A stretch of 64,000 nucleotides of DNA. It comes from Solirubrobacteraceae bacterium (GTDB taxonomy: Bacteria; Actinomycetota; Thermoleophilia; Solirubrobacterales; Solirubrobacteraceae). Shown in pieces: positions 1 to 10,252 of the stretch. Under the pieces are notes generated by a model, which did not search any database, had not been told where the DNA came from, and saw only the letters and a list, made by a program, of their open reading frames with translations. Position 1 is the first letter of the stretch. Each line of letters opens with the position of its first letter. The stretch covers positions 1 through 64,000 of the forward strand of contig JAEMSV010000007.1 of the NCBI GenBank assembly GCA_016462625.1, read 5' to 3'. Made by a program: the position numbers and the translations under genes.

Positions 1-698
1 TTGACGATGGTCGAGAACTCGGTCGAGCCCAGCGGCGCGTACTCCTCGCCGGTGACCTCAACGCCGTTGGCCTTCGCCCACGCCTTGATCTCCTTGTTGG
101 CCGTGCGGGGGAAGACGTAGTCGCTGCCCACGAGGAACAGCTTCTTGACGCCCTTCTCCTCCTTCAGGTACTCGAGGCCCGGGATGATCTGCTGGTTGGT
201 GGTCGCCCCGGTGTAGAAGATGTACGGCGACGACTCCATGCCCTCGTACTGGACGGGGTAGTACAGGAGCGCCTTGTTCTTCTCGAAGACCGGCAGCATC
301 GCCTTGCGCGACGCCGAGGTCCAACCGCCGAACGTGGCGGCGACCTTGTCCTGGGAGATGAGCTTCTGGGCCTTCTCGGCGAAGGTCGGCCAGTCCGAAG
401 CGCCGTCTTCGACGACCGGCTCGAGCTGCTTGCCGAGCACGCCGCCGTTGGCGTTGATCTCCTCGATCGCGAGGAGCTCGGAGTCCTTCACCGAGACCTC
501 GGAGATGGCCATGGTCCCGCTGAGCGACTGCAGGACACCGACCTTGATGGTGTCGCCGCTCGACTCGGCGGACGACGACGTGGAGCCGCTGCTGCTGCTC
601 TCATCATCCGATCCGCAACCGACGGCGACGAACGCCGACAGGCACAGGACCAGGATTGCGAGCAGCCATGAGCGGCTGCCCTTCTGACGCGTTGACAC
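1..698 (-). CDS. urtA: Urea ABC transporter substrate-binding protein (C-terminus cut by window edge)
   Basis: Periplasmic-type binding lipoprotein that captures urea (or a short amide) for an ABC importer. The first 232 residues are visible; the family is usually about 400-440 long, so the gene runs off the left edge. The N-terminus has a basic stretch, a hydrophobic core and a lipobox ending AVGC, followed by a Ser/Asp-rich linker. The mature part ([17 protein letters not shown], then the [16 protein letters not shown] region) is typical of UrtA in the Peripla_BP_5 superfamily. GTG at 698 is chosen because an AGGGGGG ribosome site lies just upstream. It is divergent from the urease genes, so import and hydrolysis are probably linked; urtBCDE would be expected beyond the left edge. 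Confidence 0.88.
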   Translation of the reverse strand, partial: MSTRQKGSRSWLLAILVLCLSAFVAVGCGSDDESSSSGSTSSSAESSGDTIKVGVLQSLSGTMAISEVSVKDSELLAIEEINANGGVLGKQLEPVVEDGASDWPTFAEKAQKLISQDKVAATFGGWTSASRKAMLPVFEKNKALLYYPVQYEGMESSPYIFYTGATTNQQIIPGLEYLKEEKGVKKLFLVGSDYVFPRTANKEIKAWAKANGVEVTGEEYAPLGSTEFSTIV

Positions 699-806
699 GA
701 ACCCCCCTAGGGTTTGCACAGTGAAACTTGAGCAGACGACGGAGACGGTTCAGGCAACCGCCGTCTGCTCGCTCGACAAGCTTGCGCCGGTCGTGGCGAA
801 CCCGCC

Positions 807-823
807 TTCGACCGAGTGTCGAA
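807..823. repeat. Palindrome TTCGAC-CGAGT-GTCGAA (copy 1 of 3)
   Basis: A perfect 6-bp inverted repeat with a 5-nt centre between divergent urtA and the small gene at 868. Its 13-nt core CGACCGAGTGTCG recurs at 1347-1359 and 15017-15029, always outside genes. It could be a regulator site or a dispersed intergenic palindrome; no regulator is recognised. Confidence 0.6.
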
Positions 824-867
824 CGGGTGGGGTGAACGGGCCGACCGCCCGTCTCGCCCCGGGGTGA

Positions 868-884
868 GTGGGTGACTCACCCAC
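868..884. promoter_or_regulatory. 17-bp perfect dyad GTGGGTGA-C-TCACCCAC
   Basis: Perfect 8-bp arms around a single central base in the divergent urtA/unknown-gene region. It covers the first possible GTG of the downstream gene, which makes that start doubtful or puts the gene under direct occlusion by a DNA-binding protein. No known operator was matched. Confidence 0.5.
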
Positions 885-1344
885 CCCGGGTGAGGACACG
901 AGGACGCGCCTGAAGAACGGGTCGCTGGGCGACCCGAACCCCAGGGCCGATCGGAGTCGGCATCTCGGGGGCGATCCCGAGACGTTCCAGGAGATGCTCG
1001 ACGCGCTTGCGGTTCCGCAGCCCGATCGTCAGGACGAGGTCGACGGTCCATATCGCCTGGAAGCGGTCGTCGGGCGGGTGCGCGAGGCGGACGGCGGGTT
1101 CCAGGCGAAGGTCGAGTTCGTGGTCCGCATAGCCGACGGGACCGGCGCGCTCTGGGGGAACGGCGGTGACTGGAGCGAGGTGTTCTCGACGCCGAACGTC
1201 GCCGACGCGCAGGAGCACGAGCTCGACCAGTTCTGGGGGGACGTGGGGACCGGAGGACTCGACATGCGCGCCGAGCCGGACCCGCCGCCGGTGTTCTGGT
1301 ACGGAGTCGACGAGGCGTCACGCGCGGCCCTGAAAGGGCTCTAA
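868..1344 (+). CDS. Unknown small protein in the urea locus
   Basis: I do not recognise this 158-residue protein. Codon third positions are strongly G/C and the composition is that of a soluble acidic protein, with two Trp/Gly-rich stretches ([21 protein letters not shown]), so it looks coding. There is no signal peptide or membrane segment. The GTG at 868 sits inside a perfect palindrome and the first 40 residues are low in conserved character, so ATG at 994 (117 residues) is an alternative start. It lies between urtA and ureA, with palindrome copies at both ends, suggesting but not proving a role tied to urea or nitrogen use. Confidence 0.5.
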   Translation: MGDSPTPGEDTRTRLKNGSLGDPNPRADRSRHLGGDPETFQEMLDALAVPQPDRQDEVDGPYRLEAVVGRVREADGGFQAKVEFVVRIADGTGALWGNGGDWSEVFSTPNVADAQEHELDQFWGDVGTGGLDMRAEPDPPPVFWYGVDEASRAALKGL

Positions 1345-1361
1345 CCCGACCGAGTGTCGAA
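1345..1361. repeat. Palindrome CGACCGAGTGTCG (copy 2 of 3)
   Basis: The site is CCCGACCGAGTGTCGAA and begins directly after the stop codon of the unknown gene; arms CGAC/GTCG flank the same 5-nt centre CGAGT as copy 1. It is followed by a second dyad CCAGG-GT-CCTGG at 1365-1376. Either could act as a terminator hairpin or as an operator for ureA. Confidence 0.55.
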
Positions 1362-1478
1362 GCGCCAGGGTCCTGGGTTCGACCGGTCGTACTCGCCCAG
1401 GGTGACTGCCCTTCCCTGCGGGGAAAACGTGTGGTTGACTCGCCGCGACTCGTCCTTTCAGACCGTGCCGGAGCCGCC

Positions 1479-1784
1479 GTGCGCCTCACCCCGTCAGACC
1501 AGGAGAAGCTGTTGTTGTCCGTCGCGGGGATGGTCGCGCGCGACCGGCGTGATCGGGGCGTGAAGCTCAACCACCCGGAGGCCACCGCGCTGCTGTGCTG
1601 CTGGGTCATGGAGCGCGCCCGCGACGGCGACGCGACCGTGGAGCAGCTGATGAGCGACGGGCGCGAGGTGCTGTCGCGCGCGGAGGTCATGGAGGGCGTG
1701 CCTGAGCTGCTCGACGAGGTGCAGGTCGAGGCGACGTTCCCCGACGGGCGCAAGCTGGTCACCCTCCACCACCCCATCGCATGA
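1479..1784 (+). CDS. ureA: Urease gamma subunit
   Basis: Smallest structural subunit of the cytoplasmic nickel enzyme that hydrolyses urea to ammonia and carbamate. With GTG at 1479 the product is 101 residues and begins [12 protein letters not shown], exactly where urease gamma chains normally begin; the longer frame back to 1431 adds a non-homologous leader. A GGAG ribosome site sits 5 nt upstream. Typical motifs [10 protein letters not shown] and [30 protein letters not shown] are intact. The stop overlaps the ureB start (ATGA), so the two are translationally coupled. A TTGACT at 1435-1440 could be a -35 element, but no good -10 is visible. Confidence 0.96.
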   Translation: MRLTPSDQEKLLLSVAGMVARDRRDRGVKLNHPEATALLCCWVMERARDGDATVEQLMSDGREVLSRAEVMEGVPELLDEVQVEATFPDGRKLVTLHHPIA

Positions 1785-2089
1785 CGCTGATCCCCGGACA
1801 GGTCATCGCCGCCGAGGGCGAGCTCGAGCTGGCGCCGTCGCGCGAGCGGCGCATCATCGAGGTGCTGAATGCCGGCGACCGGCCGATCCAGGTCGGCTCG
1901 CACTTCCACTTCGCCGACGCGAACAGCGCGCTGGAGTTCGAGCGCGACGCGGCCCTCGGCTTCCGCCTCGACATCTACGCAGGGACGTCGGTGCGCTTCG
2001 AGCCCGGAGCGTCGCGTGAGGTCACGCTGGTTGCGCTCGGCGGCGCACAGCGGGTCCCCGGCCTCCAGATCAAGAAGGACCAGGCATGA
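1781..2089 (+). CDS. ureB: Urease beta subunit
   Basis: Structural subunit of urease, 102 residues, starting [17 protein letters not shown]. The family signature [20 protein letters not shown] is intact, as is the [15 protein letters not shown] strand and the C-terminal [15 protein letters not shown]. Length matches stand-alone beta subunits rather than the fused gamma-beta form of some bacteria. It overlaps ureA by 4 nt and is separated from ureC by an 81-nt spacer carrying a hairpin. Confidence 0.96.
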   Translation: MTLIPGQVIAAEGELELAPSRERRIIEVLNAGDRPIQVGSHFHFADANSALEFERDAALGFRLDIYAGTSVRFEPGASREVTLVALGGAQRVPGLQIKKDQA

Positions 2090-2119
2090 GCTTGCGAAAC
2101 GACTCGCCTGGGGGCTCGC

Positions 2120-2154
2120 GTTCCGCCGCGGGAACTCGCTGCGCTCCTTCCCGC
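2120..2154. repeat. Hairpin element in the ureB-ureC spacer
   Basis: GCGGGAA (2128-2134) pairs with TTCCCGC (2148-2154) around a 13-nt loop. A competing hairpin GTTCC/GGAAC (2120-2124 with 2131-2135) shares one arm. It resembles the REP-like intergenic palindromes of GC-rich genomes and could stabilise or attenuate the operon mRNA. Confidence 0.5.
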
Positions 2155-2170
2155 AACCTCGAGGTCTCCG

Positions 2171-3874
<1,704 letters not shown>

Positions 3875-3876
3875 CC

Positions 3877-4515
3877 ATGGCCGCCTCCGCCCTGGAACTC
3901 CTGCTGGCCGACGGCCGCACCCCGACCGGAGGCTTCGCGCACTCGGGCGGGCTGGAGGCGGCGGCGCTCAGCACCGCCGAGGTCCCGCACTTCCTGCGGG
4001 CGCGGCTGCGGACGGTCGGCGTCATCGACGCGGCGGTCGCCGCCCGGGCCGCGGCCGGCGACGAGCCGCTCGAACTCGATGATGCCTGGGCGGCGCGGAC
4101 GCCCGTCCCGGCCGTGCGCGACACGGGGCGCCGGCTGGGCCGCGCTCTGCTGCGCCTGGCCTCGAAGCTGTGGCCCGGGGCGCTCGACTCCTACGCGGCC
4201 GCCTCGTCGCTGACGCCGCGCCCTGTCGTCCTCGGGCTCGCCGGCGCGACGACTGGGATGGACCCGCTGTCCGTCGCTCGGCTCTCGCTGTACGACGACG
4301 CCGCCACCGTCGTCTCGGCCGCACCGAAGCTGCTGTCCGTCGACGCGCTCGATGCCACCGCGTGGCTCGTGGGCGTCGCACCGCTGATCGACGCGCTCGC
4401 TGCCCGTGCGGCGGCCGTCGGTCCGACCGACCCCCTTCCCGCCCCGAGCACTCCATTGCTCGACCGGCGGGCGTTCCAGCATCACCTCGAAGAACGGAGG
4501 CTCTTTGTCAGTTGA
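3877..4515 (+). CDS. ureF: Urease accessory protein UreF
   Basis: Helical scaffold that joins UreD and UreG in the nickel-insertion complex; 212 residues. Recognisable from [22 protein letters not shown] at the N-terminus and the central [13 protein letters not shown] segment. It is a divergent actinobacterial member, Ala/Arg-rich. It begins 2 nt after ureC and its 3' end overlaps the UreG start region by about 11 nt, consistent with one polycistronic message. Confidence 0.9.
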   Translation: MAASALELLLADGRTPTGGFAHSGGLEAAALSTAEVPHFLRARLRTVGVIDAAVAARAAAGDEPLELDDAWAARTPVPAVRDTGRRLGRALLRLASKLWPGALDSYAAASSLTPRPVVLGLAGATTGMDPLSVARLSLYDDAATVVSAAPKLLSVDALDATAWLVGVAPLIDALAARAAAVGPTDPLPAPSTPLLDRRAFQHHLEERRLFVS

Positions 4516-5230
4516 AGAACGTGCCCTGCGGGTCGGCATCGCCGGCCCGGTCGGGACCGGCAAGAGCTCACTCGCCGCGGCGCTGTGCGGCGCCCTGGCC
4601 GACGACATCCGCATCGGTGTCGTCACGAACGACATCTACACCGACGAGGACGCCCGCTTCCTGCGCAGCCAGGGTGTCCTCCCGCCCGAGCGGATCGTCG
4701 CGGTCCAGACGGGCTGCTGCCCGCACACCGCGATCCGCGACGACGTCAGCGAGAACCTCCTGGCCGTCGAGACGCTCGAGGCGGACACGGGCCCGCTCGA
4801 CATCGTCTTTGTCGAGTCCGGCGGCGACAACCTCACCGCGACGTTCTCGCCGGCGCTCGCCGACACGCAGATCTTCGTCCTGGACTGCGCAGGCGGCGAC
4901 GACGTCCCGCGCAAGGGCGGGCCCGGCGTCGAGCGGGCGGACCTGCTCGTCATCAACAAGATCGACATCGCCCCGCTGGTCGGGGCGAGCGTCGAGCGCA
5001 TGGTCAGCGACGCGGGTGAGCGCCGCGGCGGCCGCCCGACGCTGCCGACCTCGCTGCGCTCCGAGGAGGACGTCGCCCGGATCGCCGACTGGGTGCGCGG
5101 CGAGCTGGCTCGCCACCGCGCGGGCGAGCTCATCCCCGCCGACCCGGGCCCGATGGCCCCGCATGTCCACGCGCACGACGACCACGACCACGACCACGCG
5201 CATCCGCACGAGCACGCCCACACGCATTGA
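4505..5230 (+). CDS. ureG: Urease accessory GTPase UreG with His-rich C-terminal tail
   Basis: SIMIBI-class GTPase that powers nickel delivery to apo-urease. TTG at 4505 is preferred: GGAGG lies 4 nt upstream and the protein then starts [22 protein letters not shown], with the P-loop near residue 15. The metal-binding CPH motif ([12 protein letters not shown]), the ESGGDNL switch and the NKID base-recognition motif are intact. The odd part is the last 22 residues, which contain 11 His alternating with Asp/Ala; His-rich stretches are more usual at the UreG N-terminus or in UreE. No ureE is present, so the tail may store or hand over nickel. The tail-coding DNA overlaps the possible ureD start. 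Confidence 0.95.
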   Translation: MSVEERALRVGIAGPVGTGKSSLAAALCGALADDIRIGVVTNDIYTDEDARFLRSQGVLPPERIVAVQTGCCPHTAIRDDVSENLLAVETLEADTGPLDIVFVESGGDNLTATFSPALADTQIFVLDCAGGDDVPRKGGPGVERADLLVINKIDIAPLVGASVERMVSDAGERRGGRPTLPTSLRSEEDVARIADWVRGELARHRAGELIPADPGPMAPHVHAHDDHDHDHAHPHEHAHTH

Positions 5231-6005
5231 GATCGTCGCGACGCGCGACGGCTCCGTCACGCGGCTCACCCGCCTGGCCGGCCGCGGCCTGCTGCGGGCG
5301 CGCATGCTGCCGGCGGACGGCGACGTCGCACGGGTGGCGCTCGTGCAGACCGCCGCGTCGCTGCTCACAGGCGATCGCGTGCAGATCGACGTCCGCTGCG
5401 GGCCGGGCGCGCGACTGCGGCTCGTCGATGTCGCCGCGATCGTCGCCCACGACGTGCGCGGGGGCGACCCCGCCGAGATGGACGTGCGGCTCGAGGTCGG
5501 TGCGCGGGCGCGGCTGGAGTGGGACGCGCAACCGTTCGTGCTGGTGGCCGGTGCCGACGTGCGGCGGCACACGGAGGTCGAGCTGCGCGGCGGAGGCGCC
5601 GCCCTGCTGCGCGACACCCTCGTGCTCGGCCGGGCACGGGAGCTCGCCGGGCGGCTGGTGACGAGCACCGAGGTCGTGCGCGACGGAAGGCCGCTCCACG
5701 TCGAGTCGCTCGACACCGGCGACGTGGGCCTGCTCCGCTCGCCGGCCGTCATCGGCGGGGCGAAGGTCATCGACACGCTGGCGCTGTATGGGGCACGGGC
5801 CGAGGACGCCGCCGCGTTCCAGCTGGCGGGACCAGGGAGCATCCGCCCGACGCTCGCCAGGTCGCTCGCCGACGCCGAGCGAGGCACCGGGCCCGTGCGC
5901 GCCGCGTGGCGCGCCGCGCTGCTTGGTCAGGACGCCGGTGCGACCGTCAGCGCCCTGCCGTCGGTTTCGTCGTTCCGTTCCGGCCGCTCAGCCGCGCTGT
6001 CGTAG
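5163..6005 (+). CDS. ureD: Urease accessory protein UreD/UreH
   Basis: Beta-helical chaperone that docks on apo-urease and channels nickel from UreG. Recognisable core: [50 protein letters not shown], then [21 protein letters not shown]. The start is uncertain. The only ATG before the conserved part is at 5163, inside the His-tail of ureG read in another frame, which gives a Thr-rich N-terminus (280 residues). The homologous part begins at about 5226, where only ATT is available; the next ATG (5304) would delete conserved residues. The 3' end overlaps the convergent stress-protein gene by 79 bp. Confidence 0.88.
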   Translation: MSTRTTTTTTTTRIRTSTPTRIEIVATRDGSVTRLTRLAGRGLLRARMLPADGDVARVALVQTAASLLTGDRVQIDVRCGPGARLRLVDVAAIVAHDVRGGDPAEMDVRLEVGARARLEWDAQPFVLVAGADVRRHTEVELRGGGAALLRDTLVLGRARELAGRLVTSTEVVRDGRPLHVESLDTGDVGLLRSPAVIGGAKVIDTLALYGARAEDAAAFQLAGPGSIRPTLARSLADAERGTGPVRAAWRAALLGQDAGATVSALPSVSSFRSGRSAALS

Positions 6006-6514
6006 CGAGCCGGCCGCAGCACCAGGACTTCGCACGTCGCGCGGTCGAGGAGCCACGCGACGTCCTCGGGTGAGAGGCCGTCTGTGTCCCCGGTGCGGAC
6101 CGGGACGACGATCCGGTCGAACCGCTCCTGCGCGATCGCTTCGCGGAGCGCGTGGCGGACGGTCCGACCGCGCTCGATGCGCGCATCCACCGCGATGTGC
6201 TGCGTGGCGGCGCGCCGCTCGATGGCCTCGAGGACGGGCATCACGGTCAGCGCCTGCCCGGGCATCGCAGCCGTGAGGGGCAGATCCAGCGGCACGGGCA
6301 CGAGGTATGTGGGGACGAGCACCGCGCCTTCGGCGCGCGCAAGCCGCAGGGTCGCGTCGAGGGCTCGCTGCGACACGGCCGTGCCCACGAAGGGGAAGAG
6401 GATGCGATGTGCTGCCGGATCGAGCTGGGCTGCCTCGCGCCGGCGGATCAGCATCACCGCGAGGACGACGACCGCGATGCCGAGCGGGATTGAGAGGATC
6501 TCCAGCGGGCTCAT
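5927..6514 (-). CDS. Membrane-anchored universal-stress-like protein
   Basis: 195 residues. One N-terminal transmembrane helix (ILSIPLGIAVVVLAVMLI) is followed by a Usp-like alpha/beta fold (HRILFPFVGTAVSQRALDATLRLARAEGAVLVP ... RFDRIVVPVRTGD). It is the last gene of the kdp operon; its ATG overlaps the stop of the KdpD-like gene (ATGA). Usp domains in this setting bind nucleotides (ATP or c-di-AMP in KdpD itself), so a regulatory role in potassium uptake is a reasonable inference. Its 3' end overlaps ureD on the other strand by 79 bp. Confidence 0.72.
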   Translation of the reverse strand: MSPLEILSIPLGIAVVVLAVMLIRRREAAQLDPAAHRILFPFVGTAVSQRALDATLRLARAEGAVLVPTYLVPVPLDLPLTAAMPGQALTVMPVLEAIERRAATQHIAVDARIERGRTVRHALREAIAQERFDRIVVPVRTGDTDGLSPEDVAWLLDRATCEVLVLRPARYDSAAERPERNDETDGRALTVAPAS

Positions 6515-7629
6515 GCCGACGGCTCCTCGCGGGCGGTGCGATCGGCGACGATCCGGACGTCGATGCCCGGCAGCGAGCGCACGAGGCGCATCGGCAGCGG
6601 TTCGGAGAACCGGCGCAGCCCGGTGCGAGGGGAGGGGACGCCCAGCAGCACGTAGGTCGTCCCGCGTTCGGCGGCGACCCGCTTCACGGCCGTCACCACG
6701 TCGTCTCCAGGCTCGATGAGCACGTGTGCGCCGAGGACGGAGGCGAGCCGCCGCAGGCCCTCGAGCTGCTCCTGCTCCTCCTCGCTGAGCGCGCGGTCCG
6801 GCGGCGTGACCCACACGAGGTCGAGCTCTGCGCCGAGCCGCTGGGCGGAGCGGAAGGCGCGGCGGACGACTCGCTGAGAGCGCGGCGTCGGGGTCACGAG
6901 CGCGAGGAGCCGCTCGCTCACGGTCACGGCCGAGGGGGAGACGCGGTCGTCGCGGGTCGGTGCGCGGACCGGCTTGACGACGAGCCGCTTGGCCTCGACC
7001 TCCTCGGCGACCTGCCGGAGTGCGACCTCGCGCAGCGCCGCGAGGTGCTCGGTCTTGAAGAAGCCGTTCAGCGCGGCGCCGATGCGCTCCGCCGGGTAGA
7101 TCTTCCCGGCGCGCATGCGGTCGAGGAGCTGGTCGGGCGGCAGGTCGATGAGCAGCACCTCGTCCGCGGTTGCGAGCACGCGGTCGGGCAGGGTCTCGCG
7201 CACATTGACGCCGGTGAGCTGGGCGACCTGGTCGTTGAGGGACTCGAGGTGCTGGACGTTGACCGTGGACCACACGTCGATGCCCGCTTCGAGCACCGCC
7301 TCGACGTCCTGCCACCGCTTCGCGTGTTCCATCCCGGCGGCGTTCGTGTGGGCGAGCTCGTCGATGAGGCAGAGCTGCGGGCGGCGCGCGAGGACGCCGG
7401 GGAGATCGAGCTCGTCGAGCGTGCGGTCGCGGTACATGATCCGGCGGTGCGGGATCTGCTCGAGGCCGACGGCCTGGGCCTCGGTCTCCGCTCGCCCGTG
7501 CGGCTCGAGGTAGCCGATCACGACATCGCGGCCGCTCGCCGCCTCGGCACGGCCGTCGGCGAGCATCCGGTACGTCTTGCCCACGCCGGCGGCCATGCCG
7601 AGGAAGATGCGATGCCGACCTCGCTCCAC
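6511..7629 (-). CDS. kdpD: KdpD N-terminal sensor module without kinase (KdpD domain + Usp)
   Basis: Corresponds to the cytoplasmic N-terminal half of the potassium sensor KdpD: a KdpD domain with Walker A (GMAAGVGKTY) and Walker B-like (LCLIDELAHTN) motifs, then a Usp domain (LLALVTPTPRSQRVVRRAFR...). It ends at about 372 residues; the transmembrane, HisKA and HATPase parts are absent and are encoded separately at 13591-14976. GTG at 7629 is chosen because it starts VERGRHRIFLGMAAGVGKT, as in relatives, 7 nt after the kdpB stop; TTG at 7647 is an alternative. It probably senses K+ or c-di-AMP and acts on the separate kinase or on the transporter. Confidence 0.9.
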   Translation of the reverse strand: MERGRHRIFLGMAAGVGKTYRMLADGRAEAASGRDVVIGYLEPHGRAETEAQAVGLEQIPHRRIMYRDRTLDELDLPGVLARRPQLCLIDELAHTNAAGMEHAKRWQDVEAVLEAGIDVWSTVNVQHLESLNDQVAQLTGVNVRETLPDRVLATADEVLLIDLPPDQLLDRMRAGKIYPAERIGAALNGFFKTEHLAALREVALRQVAEEVEAKRLVVKPVRAPTRDDRVSPSAVTVSERLLALVTPTPRSQRVVRRAFRSAQRLGAELDLVWVTPPDRALSEEEQEQLEGLRRLASVLGAHVLIEPGDDVVTAVKRVAAERGTTYVLLGVPSPRTGLRRFSEPLPMRLVRSLPGIDVRIVADRTAREEPSA

Positions 7630-7636
7630 GTTCCGA

Positions 7637-9670
7637 TCATGCCCCAAGCACGTTGTGCACGATGAGATCGATGAGCTTGATCCCGACGAACGGGGCGATG
7701 ATCCCGCCGAGGCCGTAGATCAGCAGGTTCCGGCGCAGCAGTGCGGTCGCGCCGCTCGGCCGGTACCGCACCCCGCGCAGCGCCAGCGGCACGAGCAGCG
7801 GGATGACGATCGCGTTGAAGATGATCGCGCTGATGATCGCCGACTGCGGGGTGCCGAGGCCCATGATGTTCAGGTCGTCGAGCGGGCCCGACTGCTCACC
7901 GGCTGCCGCATAGGTCGCCGCGAAGATCGCCGGCAGGATGGCGAAGTACTTCGCCACGTCGTTGGCGATCGAGAACGTCGTCAGCGCACCGCGGGTGATC
8001 AGGAGCTGCTTGCCGACCTCGACGATCTCGATGAGCTTCGTCGGGTTGCTGTCGAGGTCGACCATGTTGCCGGCCTCGCGGGCCGCCTGGGTACCCGTGT
8101 TCATCGCCACGCCGACGTCGGCCTGCGCCAGCGCCGGGGCGTCGTTGGTGCCGTCGCCGGTCATGGCGACGAGCCGGCCCTGCTCCTGCTGCTCGGCGAT
8201 GAGCGCGAGCTTGCGCTCCGGCGTCGCCTCCGCGAGGAAGTCGTCGACCCCCGATTCCTCGGCGATCTTCGCCGCGGTCAGCCGGTTGTCGCCGGTGACC
8301 ATGACCGTGCGGATGCCCATGGCGCGGAGCTGGTCGAACCGCTCCCGCATGCCGTCCTTGATGACGTCCTTGAGGTAGACGACGCCGAGCACCTGGCTGT
8401 CGCGCGCGACAGCCAGCGGCGTGCCCCCCTCGCGGGCGATCCGGTCGAGCACGTCGCGGAGCTCCGGCGGGGACTGCCCGCCCTCGTCGCGCACCCAGCG
8501 CTCGACGGAGTCACCTGCGCCCTTGCGCAGCCGCTGGCCGTCGACGTCAACGCCGCTCATGCGCGTCTGCGCGGTGAACGGCACGAACTCGTGCTCGTGC
8601 CCCGCGAGCTCGCGCTCGCGGATGCCGAACTGCTTGGCGAGCACGACGATCGACCGTCCCTCGGGCGTCTCGTCGGCGAGCGACGCGAGCTGCGCGACCT
8701 CGGCCAGCTCCTCCTCACGCACGCCTGGCATGGGGTGGAACGAGGCGGCCTGGCGGTTGCCCAGCGTGATCGTCCCCGTCTTGTCGAGCAGCAGGACATC
8801 GACGTCCCCCGACGCCTCGACCGCGCGGCCGGACAGCGCCAGCACGTTGCGACGCACCAGCCGGTCCATGCCCGCGATGCCGATCGCCGACAGCAGCGCC
8901 CCGATCGTCGTCGGGATGAGCGCCACGAGGAGTGCGATGAGCGTGGCCGTCGAAATGCCCGTGCCGGCGAAGTCGGCCATCGGCCGCAGCGTCACGACGA
9001 CGACGAGGAAGATCAGCGTCAGGCCGGTCAGCAGGATCCCGAGGGCGATCTCGTTCGGGGTCTTGCGCCGCGAGGCGCCCTCCACGAGGGCGATCATCCG
9101 GTCGAGGAACGACGCACCGGGCTCCTGCGTGATCTCGACGACGATGCCGTCGGAGAGCACGCGGGTACCGCCGGTCACGGCGCTGCGGTCGCCGCCGGCC
9201 TCACGGATCACGGGCGCAGACTCCCCGGTGATCGCCGACTCGTCGACCGAGGCGATGCCTTCGATGACGGTCCCGTCGCCGGGGATGATGTGGCCCACGT
9301 CGACGACGACGACGTCACCCGGGCGCAGATCCTGCGCGGCGACCTCGGTGCCATCGCGCTTGATGGCGGTGGTGGTGGCGCGCATGGCGCGCAGCGTGGC
9401 GGCCTGCGCCTTCCCGCGGCCCTCGGCGAGTGCCTCGGCGAGGTTGCCGAAGACCACCGTGAGCCAGAGCCAGATGGCGACTGTGAACGTGAACCACGCT
9501 GGATCGTCGCCGGTGCCTTCCAGCGGCGAGCCGATCGCTTGGGCGAACCAGATGATCGTGGTCAGCACGGCGCCGACCTCGACGACGAACATCACGGGGT
9601 TGCTGTACATGTGTCGCGGGTCGAGCTTGCGCAGCGCGTCCAGCAGCGCCGAGCCGAGGGGCAACGTCAT
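7637..9670 (-). CDS. kdpB: K+-transporting P-type ATPase subunit B
   Basis: ATP-hydrolysing subunit of the high-affinity KdpFABC potassium pump in the inner membrane; 677 residues, normal length. Phosphorylation motif DKTGT near residue 295, hinge motif TGDGTNDAP near residue 503, A-domain ITGES, and the M5 motif [15 protein letters not shown] with the Asp/Lys pair needed for coupling. The ATG overlaps the kdpC stop (ATGA). Confidence 0.98.
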   Translation of the reverse strand: MTLPLGSALLDALRKLDPRHMYSNPVMFVVEVGAVLTTIIWFAQAIGSPLEGTGDDPAWFTFTVAIWLWLTVVFGNLAEALAEGRGKAQAATLRAMRATTTAIKRDGTEVAAQDLRPGDVVVVDVGHIIPGDGTVIEGIASVDESAITGESAPVIREAGGDRSAVTGGTRVLSDGIVVEITQEPGASFLDRMIALVEGASRRKTPNEIALGILLTGLTLIFLVVVVTLRPMADFAGTGISTATLIALLVALIPTTIGALLSAIGIAGMDRLVRRNVLALSGRAVEASGDVDVLLLDKTGTITLGNRQAASFHPMPGVREEELAEVAQLASLADETPEGRSIVVLAKQFGIRERELAGHEHEFVPFTAQTRMSGVDVDGQRLRKGAGDSVERWVRDEGGQSPPELRDVLDRIAREGGTPLAVARDSQVLGVVYLKDVIKDGMRERFDQLRAMGIRTVMVTGDNRLTAAKIAEESGVDDFLAEATPERKLALIAEQQEQGRLVAMTGDGTNDAPALAQADVGVAMNTGTQAAREAGNMVDLDSNPTKLIEIVEVGKQLLITRGALTTFSIANDVAKYFAILPAIFAATYAAAGEQSGPLDDLNIMGLGTPQSAIISAIIFNAIVIPLLVPLALRGVRYRPSGATALLRRNLLIYGLGGIIAPFVGIKLIDLIVHNVLGA

Positions 9671-10236
9671 CGGGTCTCCTCATCGAGGGCGAGGTTCAGC
9701 TGCAGCACGTTCACGCCGGGCTCGCCCATGAACCCGAAGGCGCGTCCGTCGGTGTGCTCGTCGATCAGGTCGTTGACGCGGTCGAGGGTCAGCCCGCGCT
9801 CGCGAGCGACGCGACGGGCCTGGATCTCCGCGTTCTCGGGTGAGATGTGCGGGTCGATGCCGGAGGCCGAGGTGGTCACGGCATCGGGTGGGATCTCGCC
9901 GACCGGGACGTCCTCGCGCTTGCGGTACGCGGTGGCGGCCTCGGTGAGCTGGTCGGCCAGGTCCTGCTGGTTGGGGCCGAGGTTGTTGAAGTACGTCGCG
10001 CTGGCGGAGTATCCGGTCGCCGACGGGCGGCTCTGGAAGTACTGCGGCTTGCCGCCGAAGTCCTGGCCGATCAGCTCTGAGCCGACGTCCTTGCCGTCGC
10101 GTTGCACGATCGAGCCGTTGGCCTTGCCGGGCATCACGACCTGAGAGATCCCGGTCACGGCGAGGGGGTAGATCAATCCGCAGATCACCGTGAAGAGCAC
10201 GACGGCGACGGCGGATGCGATGAGGTCCTTGCGCAT
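9667..10236 (-). CDS. kdpC: K+-transporting ATPase subunit C
   Basis: Single-span periplasmic subunit of KdpFABC, 189 residues. N-terminal transmembrane helix ([26 protein letters not shown]) followed by the conserved [22 protein letters not shown] region and the C-terminal [26 protein letters not shown]. An AGGAGG ribosome site precedes the ATG. It sits between kdpA and kdpB, whereas the common order is A-B-C; here transcription runs kdpF-kdpA-kdpC-kdpB-kdpD(N). Confidence 0.97.
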   Translation of the reverse strand: MRKDLIASAVAVVLFTVICGLIYPLAVTGISQVVMPGKANGSIVQRDGKDVGSELIGQDFGGKPQYFQSRPSATGYSASATYFNNLGPNQQDLADQLTEAATAYRKREDVPVGEIPPDAVTTSASGIDPHISPENAEIQARRVARERGLTLDRVNDLIDEHTDGRAFGFMGEPGVNVLQLNLALDEETR

Positions 10237-10252
10237 GTCTGGTCCTCCTTTC

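Noticed and set aside
1365..1402. tRNA-like fragment (GGGTTCGACC with flanking CCTGGG/CCCAGG)
   Set aside because: The T-loop-like GTTCGA is not enclosed by a 5-bp T-stem, and no acceptor, D or anticodon arms can be drawn; it is better read as a simple hairpin downstream of the palindrome.
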